Shown here: positions 44,686-56,750 of the stretch, in pieces
How the letters are laid out: each line of letters begins with the position of its first letter
Numbering within the stretch: position 1 is the first letter of the stretch
From: Hydractinia symbiolongicarpus
Taxonomy: Eukaryota > Cnidaria > Hydrozoa > Anthoathecata > Hydractiniidae
NCBI RefSeq assembly: GCF_029227915.1
Contig: NC_079884.1
Coordinates: forward strand, 25,606,001 to 25,670,000
Direction of reading: 5' to 3'
Length of the DNA stretch: 64,000 bases
The notes under the pieces: model-generated
The model's input: only the letters and a program-made list of their open reading frames with translations
Database searches by the model: none
Told to the model about the DNA's origin: nothing
Translations under genes and position numbers: made by a program

Positions 44686-45151
44686 TATTACTCCGTATAG
44701 AAACCACACTCCGTATGTCACAGTGAGGCTCATTCGAAAAAGATGGCGAATAAAGCAGTGTATTTTGATGTTTTTTTGCCCTTTTATTTCATTTTTTTTG
44801 TCTAGTATTCGTTTCTGGATTAAATCTAGTTGATTTTTACAAGTCACATTATTAAATCCAATAGAAACTTGCAATATACAAAAATGTTTTATCTGGATTT
44901 AAAAGGGATTGTAATACCTAGCTAGAGAGCGCGTTAACCCAAGCCATGCGAGGGAAATTGGAAGATCGCACATTGTGTGGGCTGGTGTTGGATGTTGCCA
45001 GGAGTTGTCTAGTAGAGCGCGGGCCATAATTGGATCTGCGTAGCTCAAAAAGGGCATTAAATACTCTCTAGGACTCTCCATATCTAAGCCATGGCGCTTC
45101 ATGGGTAGTTATATTCCTCAATATTTGTGAGGCTAGCCATGTAAAACGTGC

Positions 45152-45805
45152 ACATCTATCTATCTATTTACCAGATAACTCCCTGCAACATCCACGGCGC
45201 ATACTGTGCCATCTCCCCAATTTCAACATTCACTGGTCGATATTGAATCGCCACCAAGGAGAATCGAACAAGAGGGTGCCGATAAGCCGCAAACGCCCGC
45301 ATATATAAGGGCGAGTTCGGGCGACTTTTCGAATTAAATTGGTGGTTGTCACCCGGAAACCGCCTGCACTTTCCCGAACTCGCCTGAACTCGCCCGGAAC
45401 ATTCCCGAGATGCAATTCCTTGTAACATAGCATGCGGACGATAGTTAAAAGAAGGCACCTGAAGATAAAGGAGTTATAAAGTGTATATATAAGTTATTTA
45501 TCAAGTAAATCTTATTTTAAACTATCAAAAACAGTTCTTTTAAGAACTTCGCTACCACATAGTAAGTTTATTTAAATTTTTATAGTTTTTTTGAATCATT
45601 AGTGTCTGTTTTTCTTTCTTTTTCGGGCATTGTTCGGGTCTATTCGGGGGTTTTCAGGCAAATACTTGATTTTTTTTCAAAACGCTGAACTCGCCTGAAA
45701 ACGCCCGCACTTTTTACGGCGTATGCGGCTTATCGGCACCCTCGTAATCGAACCCCAGTCTCACGCACGAAGTGCAAGAGTCATAACCACTAAGGGATCG
45801 TCCAC
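45152..45805 (-). mobile_element. tRNA-derived SINE, interrupted by a DNA element
   Basis: Read on the minus strand and with 45262-45745 removed, the sequence has a box A-like CCCTTAGTGGTTATGACTC, an anticodon-arm-like region, and a box B-like GGGGTTCGATTC. A body of about 90 bp and a terminal (GATA)n tail (45152-45170) follow. The tRNA-like head, unrelated body and simple-repeat tail together fit a SINE. The interruption falls inside box B. Confidence 0.7.
45270..45745. mobile_element. Non-autonomous DNA transposon with 8-bp target duplication
   Basis: Perfect 20-bp inverted repeats GAGGGTGCCGATAAGCCGCA lie at 45272-45291 and 45724-45743. AATCGAAC flanks the element at 45262-45269 and 45746-45753, an 8-bp duplication as in hAT elements. 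Subterminal regions repeat GAACTCGCCTGAA and CGGGCGAGTTCGGG in both orientations, as expected of transposase-binding sites. No transposase frame is present in the 476 bp. Confidence 0.88.
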
Positions 45806-46243
45806 AAATTTTGACCCATTAACAAGACGCTATAAGACGAAAAAGTTAAAAAAAATTCGTCTCGTTTTGTTCTTAATTGAAATTAAGACGATTTAAAAAT
45901 TGTCTCATAAATATCAGGAGACGATATTTTTTCAATTTGTCTCAGAATAAAAAAAGTGAAACAAAATATTTTAAGATGAATTGAGATGAATTAAGATTCT
46001 GCGGTAAAATCACGAAGACGAATTGAGAGAAACTAAGACGACAGGGTTTTTTAAACACAAAAATTTATGGAAAAAGCTACTGTTTTTTAAAGTGGTTTTC
46101 ATAGATAATAAAAAACAACAACTCCTGGCACGTGTACTCTGACCCTCTGAAACCAATGAATGAATCACGATTCGAACACAGAGCAGAAGATAAAAATTGT
46201 TACATTTTTTTTCTTGAAAAATTCGAAAAAGGACGGTTTCTCT

Positions 46244-47463
46244 TACAGTACTGGAATCAGGACACCTAACATTGTGAGCGCGCAGGCCATTTCGTAAGAT
46301 TTTAGGCAGGCGTGCGGTAGATCACACACCTCTGAAATTCTGCGCGTGCAATGCGCGTGCGTTTAAAAAATTTTTTTTTTGCAAAAACATTTCCTTTACT
46401 ACTGTACACCGCACAGGGGCTGCTGTTTTGGCGTAAGGAACATACAAAGTGCAAGTTCCAACATTGTACGGCAGGGAATTTCAACCCAAAGACAAAGAAG
46501 TCGTAAGCAGACTTGTTAATTAAACTTTATTATTACTTGTGGGGCAAACAGATATTTAAATTAAATTAAATTACGGAAAGTCGAACAGCCGCTAATAATA
46601 ATATTTAATAATCCTTATGTTCGATGAATCATAAAAATTATTATCTAAAAGAATATTTCGTTATTAAAGAAGTTTTTTTTCTTATTAATTATATTACCTT
46701 TTAGGTATTTCAACTTAAATAATGCTGAATTTCTTTTAAATTATACAAAAGGCGACCTTACAAAGATTAAAATATTGTTGCATTTTTTTATAAAATCATT
46801 AAAATGAAACTCGCAAAGCCTTAATATAGCCTGGTAGCTGGTAAATGGTAGCAATTAAATTCACATTATCAACATTTGGTAAAGACTGCTCACGTGTGAT
46901 CTATTGTGAGTTCAGTAAAAGAATGATCGTTTATTTTTAGAGTTCAGTAAAAGAATGATCGTTTATTTTTAAGGTTTATTTAATAAATTTTCTTTGTTAT
47001 AAATACAATAATTTTTAATTACAGCAACGTTTTGCACGTGCGATGAATCGCACGCCTAAACAAATCTGCACGTGTGTGGGGGCGTGCGCGTGCGATCGCA
47101 CGCCTCTCACGAAATGACCTGAGCGCGTATTATGCGTTACACGAACAATCAGCGATCCTATCGTGACCATCGCGATAGAAAAAATGTTAATGAAGAGCTT
47201 CGCGATAGTCGTGATGTATAAAAAAATGACGATGCTATCGCGATCGTCACTATTAATTGCGATTGTCCCGATTGATCGTGAATAACATTAAAAATATTAA
47301 ATATTAGATGTGTATAGCTAATCTTGTGTCTTTGTTTTTTTACATTTAAAAATTCTTTTGCATCTTGTATTTTTATTAGAAATTGGATTTTAGAAATAAG
47401 GTGACTCCAACTAAATTACTTGTTCGCGCGAAGTAGATAGTAGTTTACGGTCTGTCGGTCGGC
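46244..47463 (-). repeat. Interspersed repeat, copy B (host of a nested insertion)
   Basis: Inverted relative to copy A at 32708-33038. It starts TACAGTACTGGAATCAGGAC and ends ACGGTCTGTCGGTCGGC. Homology to copy A breaks at 46283 and resumes at 47122, which marks the inserted element. Confidence 0.88.
46283..47121. mobile_element. hAT-like non-autonomous element nested in repeat B
   Basis: The ends are CAGGCCATTTCGT and, at the right, ACGAAATGACCTG, inverted repeats with one mismatch; GGCGTGCG words lie just inside both. The host word TGAGCGCG is present at both junctions (46275-46282 and 47120-47127), and copy A confirms the empty site has it once. CAGG...CCTG ends with a duplication of about 8 bp suggest hAT. 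The 839 bp contain no transposase, but do contain a small internal direct duplication near 46910-46972. Confidence 0.87.
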
Positions 47464-47745
47464 GAAATTAAAATAATTTTATCGAGAATATATAAATGGT
47501 CGAAACAACAAAAAAATAAAAAAAACAACGGAGGAGGGTGTTACGACAAGCATATTTTTCTATGTATGTTTTGCTTGCGAATTAGTGAATGTTAAATTCG
47601 CGAATGTCCGATTTAATGAAAGTTCATGGAAAAATAAGAATATATGGTCGGAACACCAACAAAAAAATGATAATAAAGAATATAACAACGGAGGAGGGTG
47701 TTACGATTACCGTTTTCTATGTATTTTTGCATAACGCACGCAGTT
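47460..47745. repeat. Diverged direct duplication of about 100 bp
   Basis: AACGGAGGAGGGTGTTACGA followed by TTTTCTATGTAT occurs twice, about 170 bp apart, each preceded by AATATAT(A)ATGGTCG. No gene is visible. Confidence 0.7.
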
Positions 47746-47849
47746 TATATTTTTTAGTTGCGAAGGAAAAATAATAATAATTTGTCTCACTAAAAAAATG
47801 TTAGTACTCAAGGTGAAAAGATAAAAATACTTGCATGTTGAAAAACTTG

Positions 47850-48015
47850 TTTTCAAAAGTTATACAGCAAGTTTTTTTGTGTTGTTTTGAAACCTGTACA
47901 GCAAGAATTATTCTTGTGCTGTTTCAAAAGTTATACAGAATATACCTGCTTTGTTTTGAAAGATATACAGCAGGTTATACTTAGGCTGTTTCGAAATTTA
48001 AACAGCAAGTTATTA
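47850..48015. repeat. Tandem repeat built on TTATACAGCAAGTT
   Basis: Four to five diverged units of roughly 45-50 bp with GTTTTGAAA and TATACAGCA words. Confidence 0.7.
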
Positions 48016-49944
48016 TTTTCCTATTTAAAATAATAAAACACAAAATTTATTTTCGTAAAGAAGTGTTCTTTTAATGTTTTTTCTGCCGTCTTTAAGAAAA
48101 TTAATATTTAATTGCAAAAAAGTTTCACGGACTATAGTTTACAGTACCGCCTGAATGTAATGTTACATGTGCACGATAGTTATCACCTTTACATGAGCTT
48201 TCCGTAGCGTCAGAACTTTCTTTTTTCATTATATATCCATTGTTAAATACATGATCTATTTTTGCATGTCAAAAACAATAGAGTTCATGTCCCACACATG
48301 AAATTTAATGATCGTGTGGCTTATTGTTGCCAAAGACTTGAAATATTGGTAACTAAACTATATTCCGTAAAAAAACTTGCACTTAGATTTATTTAGATTT
48401 TCTTATTAGACTGCGGAAAAAACATTTTAAAGAACGCTTGAAGCTTTTTTTACATTATTTTAAGTGGGAGGAAAAAAGCTCCCCAACATAACATTTAAAT
48501 ATATTAAGTTAAAAAGAGCTAATATACTGAAATGTATGAACCATTACAGGCAGAATTGTTCGCTTTTCCACAACATACTTCCAGCTTCGAACGACGAAGT
48601 TTGCTGTGATAAAATGTTGCCAAACAACGTAGCGTAAGTTAATCAGCAGCCGTGCCACTGCCGTTCCGCTAGAACAATGGAATAATTTCTTTTTCACTGA
48701 ACAAAATCATGCTGGGTCTCCTGGCCAAGATTTTTAAAGTTTCGTGTTAAACAAGATTTTAAAGTTTCGTGTTAAACTCACGCTACGGAAGTGTTTGAAA
48801 ATATTTTTGAACTTTTGAGACAAATTTATTATAGCAGAGACGAATTGAGACGATTTGAGACAAATTAAGAAAATTCATAGACGAAATGAGACGATTCGGA
48901 CACAAATTTGTTTTTAAAATATGATTTTTGTGATGAGAACTGCTTATCAGAAACAAACATTGTAATCATGTAGCATGTACAGTACAGTCCAAATGTAACC
49001 TTCCGTGTTTGGCTATACAACATCTTTTTTGCAAGTCGGAAGCCCTTTAATCTTTTGTTGATAGTAATTACTTTAAGGATCTTTGCAAGAGCTGTGTTGG
49101 GAGTGATTTTACAAAAGATTTGTGATAAAACAATGCTATAATCATTTTCTCATAACTGCGAGTTTTATTGTTAAAACTTATTGAAAATAAAACCCTCCTA
49201 GGTATTAGCGCAAGTAATGAAATTTAATGATTTCTTAACTACGTAACACTTCATATGTGACATCAAAATTGGCTTTATTTTGGATTCAGCACTTTAAATA
49301 GTAATAATCCAATTTTGAATCCACATTTAAAAGATTCAAGAAACCTACTCTGAGCATTTTCAAACTGTTTAAAAATCTTGAAACGAAAGAATCCACATGG
49401 CATCTAGTATCACTTCAGATAGAATCCTAATAATCCAAGGCAAAGTCAGTTTGGTTTCTTTTATAACAAAATCACAAAATAATGTAACTGTGTGTCAAAC
49501 TTTTTACTTCTTTTCTCAGTGAACAATCAAGGCAATAAGATTTTTGGAAACAAGATTTATAGGGGCGTTTAAGGACAATCCTCAAGAATTGTGTCTTGTT
49601 TACCTCTGTTGTGTCACAAATTTTAAAAAAATCCAGCTTTTTCTGAGGTCAATTTAAGACTGTATGGAAAGGACCTGAACTTGTTTTATTTTTAGGAATG
49701 TCAAGTATATTGCGTGGCAAGTAGATTAAGGTTAAAACAATGCTAGTGCAGCAGTTTTCATTGCAAGAGTATTTTCTTTAAATTTTTTTCTAAATAGGAG
49801 TGTGATTAACAATCTAATGTCCTAGTTAAGTCAACCTAACTCAACCATGCGAAATAAGTATTAAATATGACGTCGGCATGATGTAAGAAATGATTGTGTC
49901 AAACTATTTTTTATTAAATTTTTTGTCATATTTTAGAAGTAAAA
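48016..49944. other. Gene-free stretch before the unrecognised gene
   Basis: AT-rich sequence with no supported coding exon. Around 48830-48905 there are GAGACGAATTGAGACGATTT words, also seen inverted and diverged at 45830-46040, so these may be arms of an old element. An acceptor (ATATTTTAG, 49935) just before the next start codon suggests a 5' UTR exon lies somewhere in this stretch. Confidence 0.5.
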
Positions 49945-52053
49945 ATGTCATGGGATCATTTTGAAACGTGGGATCTACAAACTGATTTAAAAGCAGCAAA
50001 AACAAAATCTCAAAAGGTACTGTATTTTACCTAATTCTTAGCATTCAACCTGAAATGTTTACCACATCACTGTTGCTATCTTAGGAAGAAGAGGAGATTT
50101 TGTGCAAATTTATTTTGTTGCTTGGCTAGAGAGTTTTGGCACTTTTTAATTTCAGCGAATTCGAAACTTTTAAAAGATTTGACATGGATTTATTTTACTA
50201 AATGATGAAGAATGGTGTTTTAGCTTTCTTGGCAATTGAGTCATATAGCAATTATATTGAGTTCAGTCATCAATAATTATTTTAATCAATGCATTGAGCT
50301 CAAATCCACTGTTGTTGGTCAAATATTTTAAATTTAGTGTGAATGTCAGTTAGCTATACAAAATTAACCAATCTTGCCATTTTTTCTCCACGTCAAAATT
50401 TCTTCTCTTAAAGGTCATACGACAGTTCAGGAAACTCAAACTATGTAAATGTACAATGAGTTGAAGCTTTTGATATTTGTGTAGTAATTATTTTTTATCA
50501 GCGTTATGGAAATTTACAGTTTTAGCTTGAGTGTGCTGAACAAACCAATATTTAGGGCTCAAAGTATAGTTTTGGGTTGCGCAGCATAAAAAATAATAAG
50601 AAAATTATTACCTAAAACAAAGTCATCTATATGATTATGCAGAAGATAAACTGCTGAAATATTCAAGTTTCAACTAATATGCCAACATTTCAGCTGCAAT
50701 ATTTCACAAAATGTGTTCTCCACCATACAAGCTACACATTTACAGTTAAAAATGATAGTGAAAACAAATGTTAATCTTGAAAGTGTCATCAAGTTTAAAA
50801 AAAGATTTATTTGAAACAAACTACTTAAAAAAGTATTGTTGTGTCAAAATAATATATGTTCTATATACAGCTTTTTCTTTTACCTCACTATCTAAAAGTT
50901 TAAGATGTTTTTAAGTAGTTAATACTAAGATTAGTTTTTCTTTAAAGTTTTGTGTCTTTTAACATATGTTTTTAAACTTTAACAGTGTATGTATATAGCC
51001 ACCTGTTAAACAGATCTTATTGTTTATATTTAGACATCAACAACTAGTAAAAAAGGTTCTGGTGATGGAATAGCTGCACAACTCGGATTAAAAAAAATTA
51101 AACGATCCTACTTTCCTGAAGTGGAACAATTGAAAAAAAGTAGATCAAGGGAGAATATTAGCAGTGACGTTTTTTACAGTAAAGAATGTCCTCCGCGTAG
51201 TAAATTTAAGACTACGGACAGAGTGGCTGCTTGGGTTAACTCCATACCAGATAAAAAAGTAAAACCTGACAAGCCTTCCTCTGAAAACAGTGCATATTCG
51301 CCTAAATCAGATGATTGTGTCTCCAACAAAATGCCAAATTCGAAGAAAGAATTTTCCCGAAAAGGGGTTAAGAGAAAAACTGCTGAATCAAAGATAAACA
51401 GTAGATTGAATGGTGCTCCGTTAATGACAACACCAGAAAGTGGACACTACAAAAATGTCAAAAAAGTGAAAAAACATATTCCAATGAAGCAATCTAGCAG
51501 CAGCGATTGCGATTCGCAACCGGACGAGAATTTTCATTCTTTGCAGAAGCCAGAAGATATTTTTCCGACATCCATGGCTAAGAAATCACCGAAAAAGAAA
51601 GTCCGTCCTGCAACCTTTGCACTGGAAATAACAAAAGTAAGTGTTGGGACACAAACAGACAATCCTAGTAATGTGAATACCCAAGTATCACAAAAGGTTA
51701 AATTTAAAATCGATTTAAAGCATGATCAATATGCAACACGGACAGATGTTGTGCTTTACGATAGAAATAAACAAAGCTTGCATGGATATTTTGAGTCGAT
51801 TTTAGATAAATATGAACCGAAGAGATATAGTTGCGGAGAGGAAAATTGTTTCATTTCATTATGTTCTCGTTTTAAAGTCATGAGCACGAATAACATGAAC
51901 CATGTTGAACTGTTGCCCGAAGACAATGACACGCCGCAATATGGTGAACCTATTAGGATATTTACGTCCATTTGTCAACAACATTACCGTAAATATCTAG
52001 ACGAAAAAGCATGTGCCAGCATACCAGATATTATCATTACGAGGCTGTTTTAA
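49945..52053 (+). CDS. Unrecognised basic, probably nuclear protein
   Basis: Two coding exons, 49945-50016 (24 codons) and 51034-52053, join in phase 0 through canonical sites into 363 residues. The start MSWDHFETWDLQTD is preceded by AAAA and lies ten bases after a likely 5' UTR acceptor. The middle is Lys/Ser/Pro-rich and looks disordered, with nuclear-signal-like KRKTAESK and AKKSPKKKVRP. A SVGTQTD motif follows near residue 205. The last 110 residues look folded: LHGYFESILDKYEPKRYSCG, two Cys-rich segments, IFTSICQQHYRKYLDEKA, and an IPDIIITRLF end. I cannot name the family. The intact long frame and ordered C-terminal block argue that it is real. Confidence 0.78.
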
Positions 52054-53287
52054 GATTGTGTAAATACTATAAAATTCCAAGCTCCTAAGTTTTTTACAAG
52101 CCACACAAAACAGAAAAATATTTAACTTTTTTTTAATGTCATTTTAATAATTTATCCCGTTTTTTATTTAATTACTTTGAGTTAGATGTGGCAGTTTTAA
52201 AGTAATTTGAACCCCTTAAATTTGATAAACATACTTCGGAGCATTATTTCTCATTTGTGTTTTTTAGAATTTATAAATTGTTGCTGTTGAGTTTTCGAAT
52301 TATTTATCGATTCTATTTTCATTATGCTTATTGACAACAAGCCCGTAAGTAACAGGGGACGGGCGCGGATGGAAGAGGGGTGCAGACGGCAGTTTTTCTC
52401 ACCCCAATAATTTCAAACAGATTAATACAACTAATTATAAAAATATAATAAATACAGAAATTACACCCTTTTTTAAATTATTTAAATAGTCTATTTCCAG
52501 CCTTTTGGGGCAAACCATGGAAGCGCCTCGGTTAGAAGCTAATATTTTGCTTTCAACGAATTGGAGTAACTGGTAACTTTAGCTTGATTTTAATCTACGT
52601 GAAACTTCGTGACATCACTTTGTATATAGGATCTATGATAAATTATAAAAGCGAAGGATATATTTATATATTAAAAAAGACTGCCACGAAAAATAGTATT
52701 GAAGAAATCTTAAATGAGTATCGTCATGTTTTTGGCATGATGTTTTGTGTTTAAACATATATATAAAATATATATAACACACGATTGTACATTGACTATG
52801 GAATATTTATAATTTGTCCAAATTAAAATTGGTATAATTATTTTTGTAAATATTATCTAATATTAAAAAAGAAATTTTTACTGTCCATATTATAAATGAG
52901 TACAAGTTTTTTGGTATTTGTTAGACACTTTTAAGTGTATTTCGTCCCGATTTTTTTCAAGTACAGATGTAAAAGTCAGTAGTCAGATTATTGCTAATTT
53001 TTTTCTGTGACCTGAAATCTATACGGAATAATGCATTCTTGATATCAGTTTTTTAAAAACATTGTTTATCAAGTTGGTTGATTACAGTTGATGAAAAAAT
53101 AAATGTACCACGAATGAGAACTATATCACGATTGAATAGGTACTTAGATTTCGTGTTGTGTTTATATGGCGTTGTCTAGTTTGCATTCAATATTGAATTC
53201 ATTATTCAATCATTTCTTGTATTTGAAACATTTCATATATTTTTTTAAATTATTAACTTTTAAGTTCACCATAAAAGTTGATAAGAA
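52054..53287. other. Intergenic AT-rich stretch
   Basis: It contains the 3' UTR of the upstream gene and the promoter side of MORN4. I see no coding exon, no notable repeat and no structured element. Confidence 0.6.
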
Positions 53288-55155
53288 ATGGTAATATTAT
53301 TACAAATTTCTGTTGTTTTTTTCAATCTATTTTATTCTAAATTTCATTTTTAACCTATTTTGACTTTTTTTTTCCACTTTTTGTTATTATAAATCCACTG
53401 ACAATTTTTTATTAAACATTTTACAAGATTATCATTTTAAAGCTATTTGAGAGGAACGAATAAACTGACTCTCTTTGTATTTATGTCTTTCTAACAGTCA
53501 AGTTCGCGCCAAATCTACACGTACCCGGAAGGAGATGTGTACGAAGGTGATTGGTCGCACGAAGGAAAGAAGCATGGTATTGGTCAATTAAAGCTGCTTG
53601 ATGGATCTGTTTACGAAGGACGATTTCAACATGGTTTATTTAACGGCGTCGGTACCTTTAAATTCGCTGATGGCTCATTCTACCAAGGTAATAAATGTTT
53701 CTTAATCACAACGAGATTTGGGGTTGAAATTGACGTTAAAAATTCAATTGACGTTCTCGTATGTCATGACGTTGACAAGGTTGCAGCTTCTCTGTTTGAA
53801 GATTCTCTGGATTTTTTTTATTTTTGCCTTTTTATCATTTTTACTAGATATTGTCTTTCTGCTGGAAATTGTTGAACTTCTTTAATGGAAAATATCGCGA
53901 AATTTAGGGCAGAGATTTTTATGAGAAACTATGTAAAATAGTTTATAGTAAAAATATTTCGAACGTTACCTTTTGAAGACATGGTTCTTACATTTTTTTT
54001 GATCCACTTGATCTCTTCTTTCTAGCCATATATAATTTGACATATAAATATGAAATTATTTTTTTGCTGACTGTAAAAGTGATGACGTCATCTAATTTGT
54101 TCAATGGGACAAACATTTTTGACATCCATTTTTTTTTTTTTTTTGGTAATTTGGGACCTATGGAACAACTTTAAATAAAAAAATCACTTTTAACACACAT
54201 GTGCACACGAAGCTTCGTATCAGAACATAGCAGCCCTCACTAAATTACTGGTAGGAGTGTGTCCAACATGTTGTTTTGATTTTGTGTTTAAAACTCTTTG
54301 CGGTGGGGTGTGGGGTAATGTTCTATTTAGACAATTTGCTGATTGTTTAGGTAAGCAATGTTCCATTCCTGTGTATTGTGTTTACGAAAAAAAGCAACGG
54401 TGCCGGCTTCTGCTGATAAATATTAAGCAAATTACCTGCTGTAGTTGTCTATTTCTGCATTAAAACCTTCTTTCGAATACGATTTATGAAGTGGTAAACC
54501 GGAGAAAATAATACTATGGCTGATGTAATGATTTAGCCACTCTCGTCCCCAGGGTTTTTTGCCTTTCGTCTTCTCTCATATCAAAAAGGCAAAAAAAACC
54601 TGGGGAAGAGGGTGATGATGGAGCATCTGCTCTTTATTTTGTAGTACGGTTGTCTTTTGTTAGGGGAGGTGGATGTTTTGAAAAAATTCCTCGATTGGGG
54701 GTTGGGGGAGAGTTAATTAACTGAAATCGAGGAGGTTTTTTTCAAAATTCGGAGATCCCCCCCCCTACAATTAGGTAGAGGAGAGTAACTATGTCGAAAA
54801 GTAGGATACGAGAAAGGCGATAAAAAAGTTATTGTTAAGTAACTAACTACAGTGTTTTGATATTTTTGTTCATTTGTCATTTTATTTAGGAGAATTCAGT
54901 AATGGTCTCTACAACGGTCATGGAATTTACGTACGATGCGATGGAATGATGTTTGAAGGGGCATTCAGAAACGGCCGTCCTGATGGTCCGGGTTTAATCA
55001 CTTTTGCAGATGGTAGCCATGGAAACCCTAAGCAAGAAGGATATTTTGAGGGAACGCGGATAACAAAACGCGAAAGTGCAGGACCTGCACTCAAAAAAGC
55101 ACGATTGTGCGCAGAAAGAGCAAAGAAAACAACACTTTATGATAATGCCTTATAG
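53288..55155 (+). CDS. MORN4: MORN repeat protein 4 (MORN4)
   Basis: MORN4 is a small MORN-repeat protein that in other animals binds class III myosin and associates with membranes or the cytoskeleton. Exons 53498-53687 and 54890-55155 join in phase 1. MORN units run through VYEGDWSHEGKKHGIGQLKL, VYEGRFQHGLFNGVGTFKF, YQGEFSNGLYNGHGIYV and FEGAFRNGRPDGPGLITF. FADGSHGNPKQEGYFEG then matches the human MORN4 FPDGSHGIPRNEGLFE end, and the C terminus is basic like the human one. The first coding exon is the uncertain part. The alignment needs only one or two residues before SSRQIYTY, and an ATG directly followed by donor GTAATA at 53288-53290 fits in phase 0. Confidence 0.9.
54537..54615. mobile_element. 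Foldback MITE, CCCCAGGG family, copy 5, in a MORN4 intron
   Basis: Arms CTCGTCCCCAGGGTTTTTTG and the complement of AAAAACCTGGGGAAGAGGG enclose about 16 bp. The inner TTTTGCCTTT/AAAGGCAAAA also pair, so the whole unit is one hairpin of about 78 bp. Confidence 0.75.
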
Positions 55156-56285
55156 AATAGAGTTGAAAAGGCTTAACTGAAAATAACTGCTTTTCTTATC
55201 TGTTTTTTCCACCCCGATCTTATTTTTTTCATATAAAAAAAACAATGCAACCTCTGAAGATTGGGAACTTTAATTTCAGTTCTCAAAACTTTTGCCACCT
55301 TGCCTCAATCTCGCTTCCAGGGCTCCTTTTCGTTTTCTAATAACTGACTATCGCGACATAACAGTTGACTCTTTCTGATTTGATCCTCCGTAATTTGATT
55401 AATAATAATCTGGGACTAGAAATGCCGCTCATTCCAGAGTTTTTCCCTCTGAGTTTTGTCACTATATTATAGAAAGTGCCAATTCTTCACAGTTTACTAT
55501 TATTAATAATTGACATATATTTCAAGCATCCCTAAATTACAATGGCTCTTAATGCTGAACATTTGGTAATTAACCAGGCCTGGTATTGCCGTCTCGATAC
55601 AAGGTACCCTGAACAAAATTTATGCACCGCTCACGATTGAAAAACTGGTCAGGTTACATCCGCCGCAACCCGGTGCTACAAATGTGTCGAATGTGCGCGT
55701 GGCGAAACGCAGTGCATGTCGTTTTTCATATATTTTTATATTTTCATATATTTTTTGATATATTGATAGCTGGCGGTTAAGAAAGCGTTAACGGCTGGGA
55801 CGACGAGGATAGGATACCCGAGGTAGGTTGAAACTTGCGGAACGAATCAGATTGGGAAATCATCCAAAGTAGGGCTTATTGATACCAGGGATTTTAAATT
55901 AGGGCATTTTAATATTAACGAATTTTGAACTACTTTAAGCAAAATTAAACATGCAAACTCCCTCGGCGATATTGAAATAGGTCTATACACCATTCTCCGA
56001 TTTCAGCGCGATCATAATTTTAAAATGACGTAATCTAATAATGGCGGATTTCGTATGTAAACAAACCCTTAACGTGATCGAACACAGTAAGCGTTACTAT
56101 TTCTTATGGTAAACAATTAATTAAATAGACCTTTAAATTATTTTAAAATAGTTTTTTAGTAACATATTAACTTTATTTATATGAAAAGATGCAATATGTG
56201 TTTAACGAGTCAAGTTGATGTGCTAAATGCCATCAATTTCTCAGCGTCATTTTTGTAAAAATAGTTTTACTACGCTTCTTAATAT

Positions 56286-56540
56286 CAATATAGAAAGGGT
56301 TGCGGAGAGGTTGCCAAGGCAAAGGCATTAAGCACGGCAATGAGACAGGAATGGGAATCAGCAAGGCAGGGGTAGGCAAGGCATGGGAGGCACAGGCAAG
56401 GGCATAGTAGTAGGCAGGCACGATAAAAGGCATAGGAAGGGTAGGCAGGGGCAGGAACCTCAACAGAAACTCTCCCCCTACAACTCAAAAATTACGTATA
56501 ATAATGTACAATACAACAATATAGAAAGGATTGCAGAGTG
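56286..56540. repeat. GGCA-rich low-complexity tract with flanking direct repeats
   Basis: Irregular GGCA, GGCAAG and GGTAGG repeats fill 56320-56460. CAATATAGAAAGG-TTGC-GAG (one or two variable bases) occurs on both sides, near 56286 and 56517. The open frames here are artefacts of the repeat. Confidence 0.7.
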
Positions 56541-56682
56541 TGGGACTGCCCCCCCCTAGGTATTCAAGCAAAAATATTTAGTGTTCCTTATTTTGAAAAG
56601 ATTCCTTGGCAGGACAAACATGTATAATTGCCTTTTCTAAACATGACATTTTTGTGATATGTAAATGAAAGTGGTTATTGTT

Positions 56683-56750
56683 GCCCTGTCCAGGATTTGA
56701 ACCTGGATCTCTCATTTTCATGAGTGTCTTAGCCATTAGACCAACAGGGC
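56683..56750 (-). repeat. tRNA-like sequence lacking a normal anticodon loop
   Basis: On the minus strand the 68 nt fold as acceptor GCCCTGT/ACAGGGC (7 bp), D arm GTCT/AGAC, and T arm CCAGG-TTCAAAT-CCTGG, all perfectly paired. The anticodon arm is CTCAT-GAAA-ATGAG: a 5-bp stem with a four-base loop in place of seven. It therefore cannot be read as a standard tRNA. A tRNA-derived SINE head or pseudogene is most likely. Confidence 0.7.

Noticed and set aside
44899-45102. 67-codon minus-strand frame next to the SINE
   Set aside because: Probably part of a repeat adjoining the SINE tail; no domain seen.
56233-56488. Ala/Pro/Leu-rich minus-strand frames
   Set aside because: Product of the GGCA-rich low-complexity tract.
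56683-56750. Functional tRNA gene
   Set aside because: The anticodon loop is four bases, so no valid anticodon position exists; annotated as tRNA-like instead.
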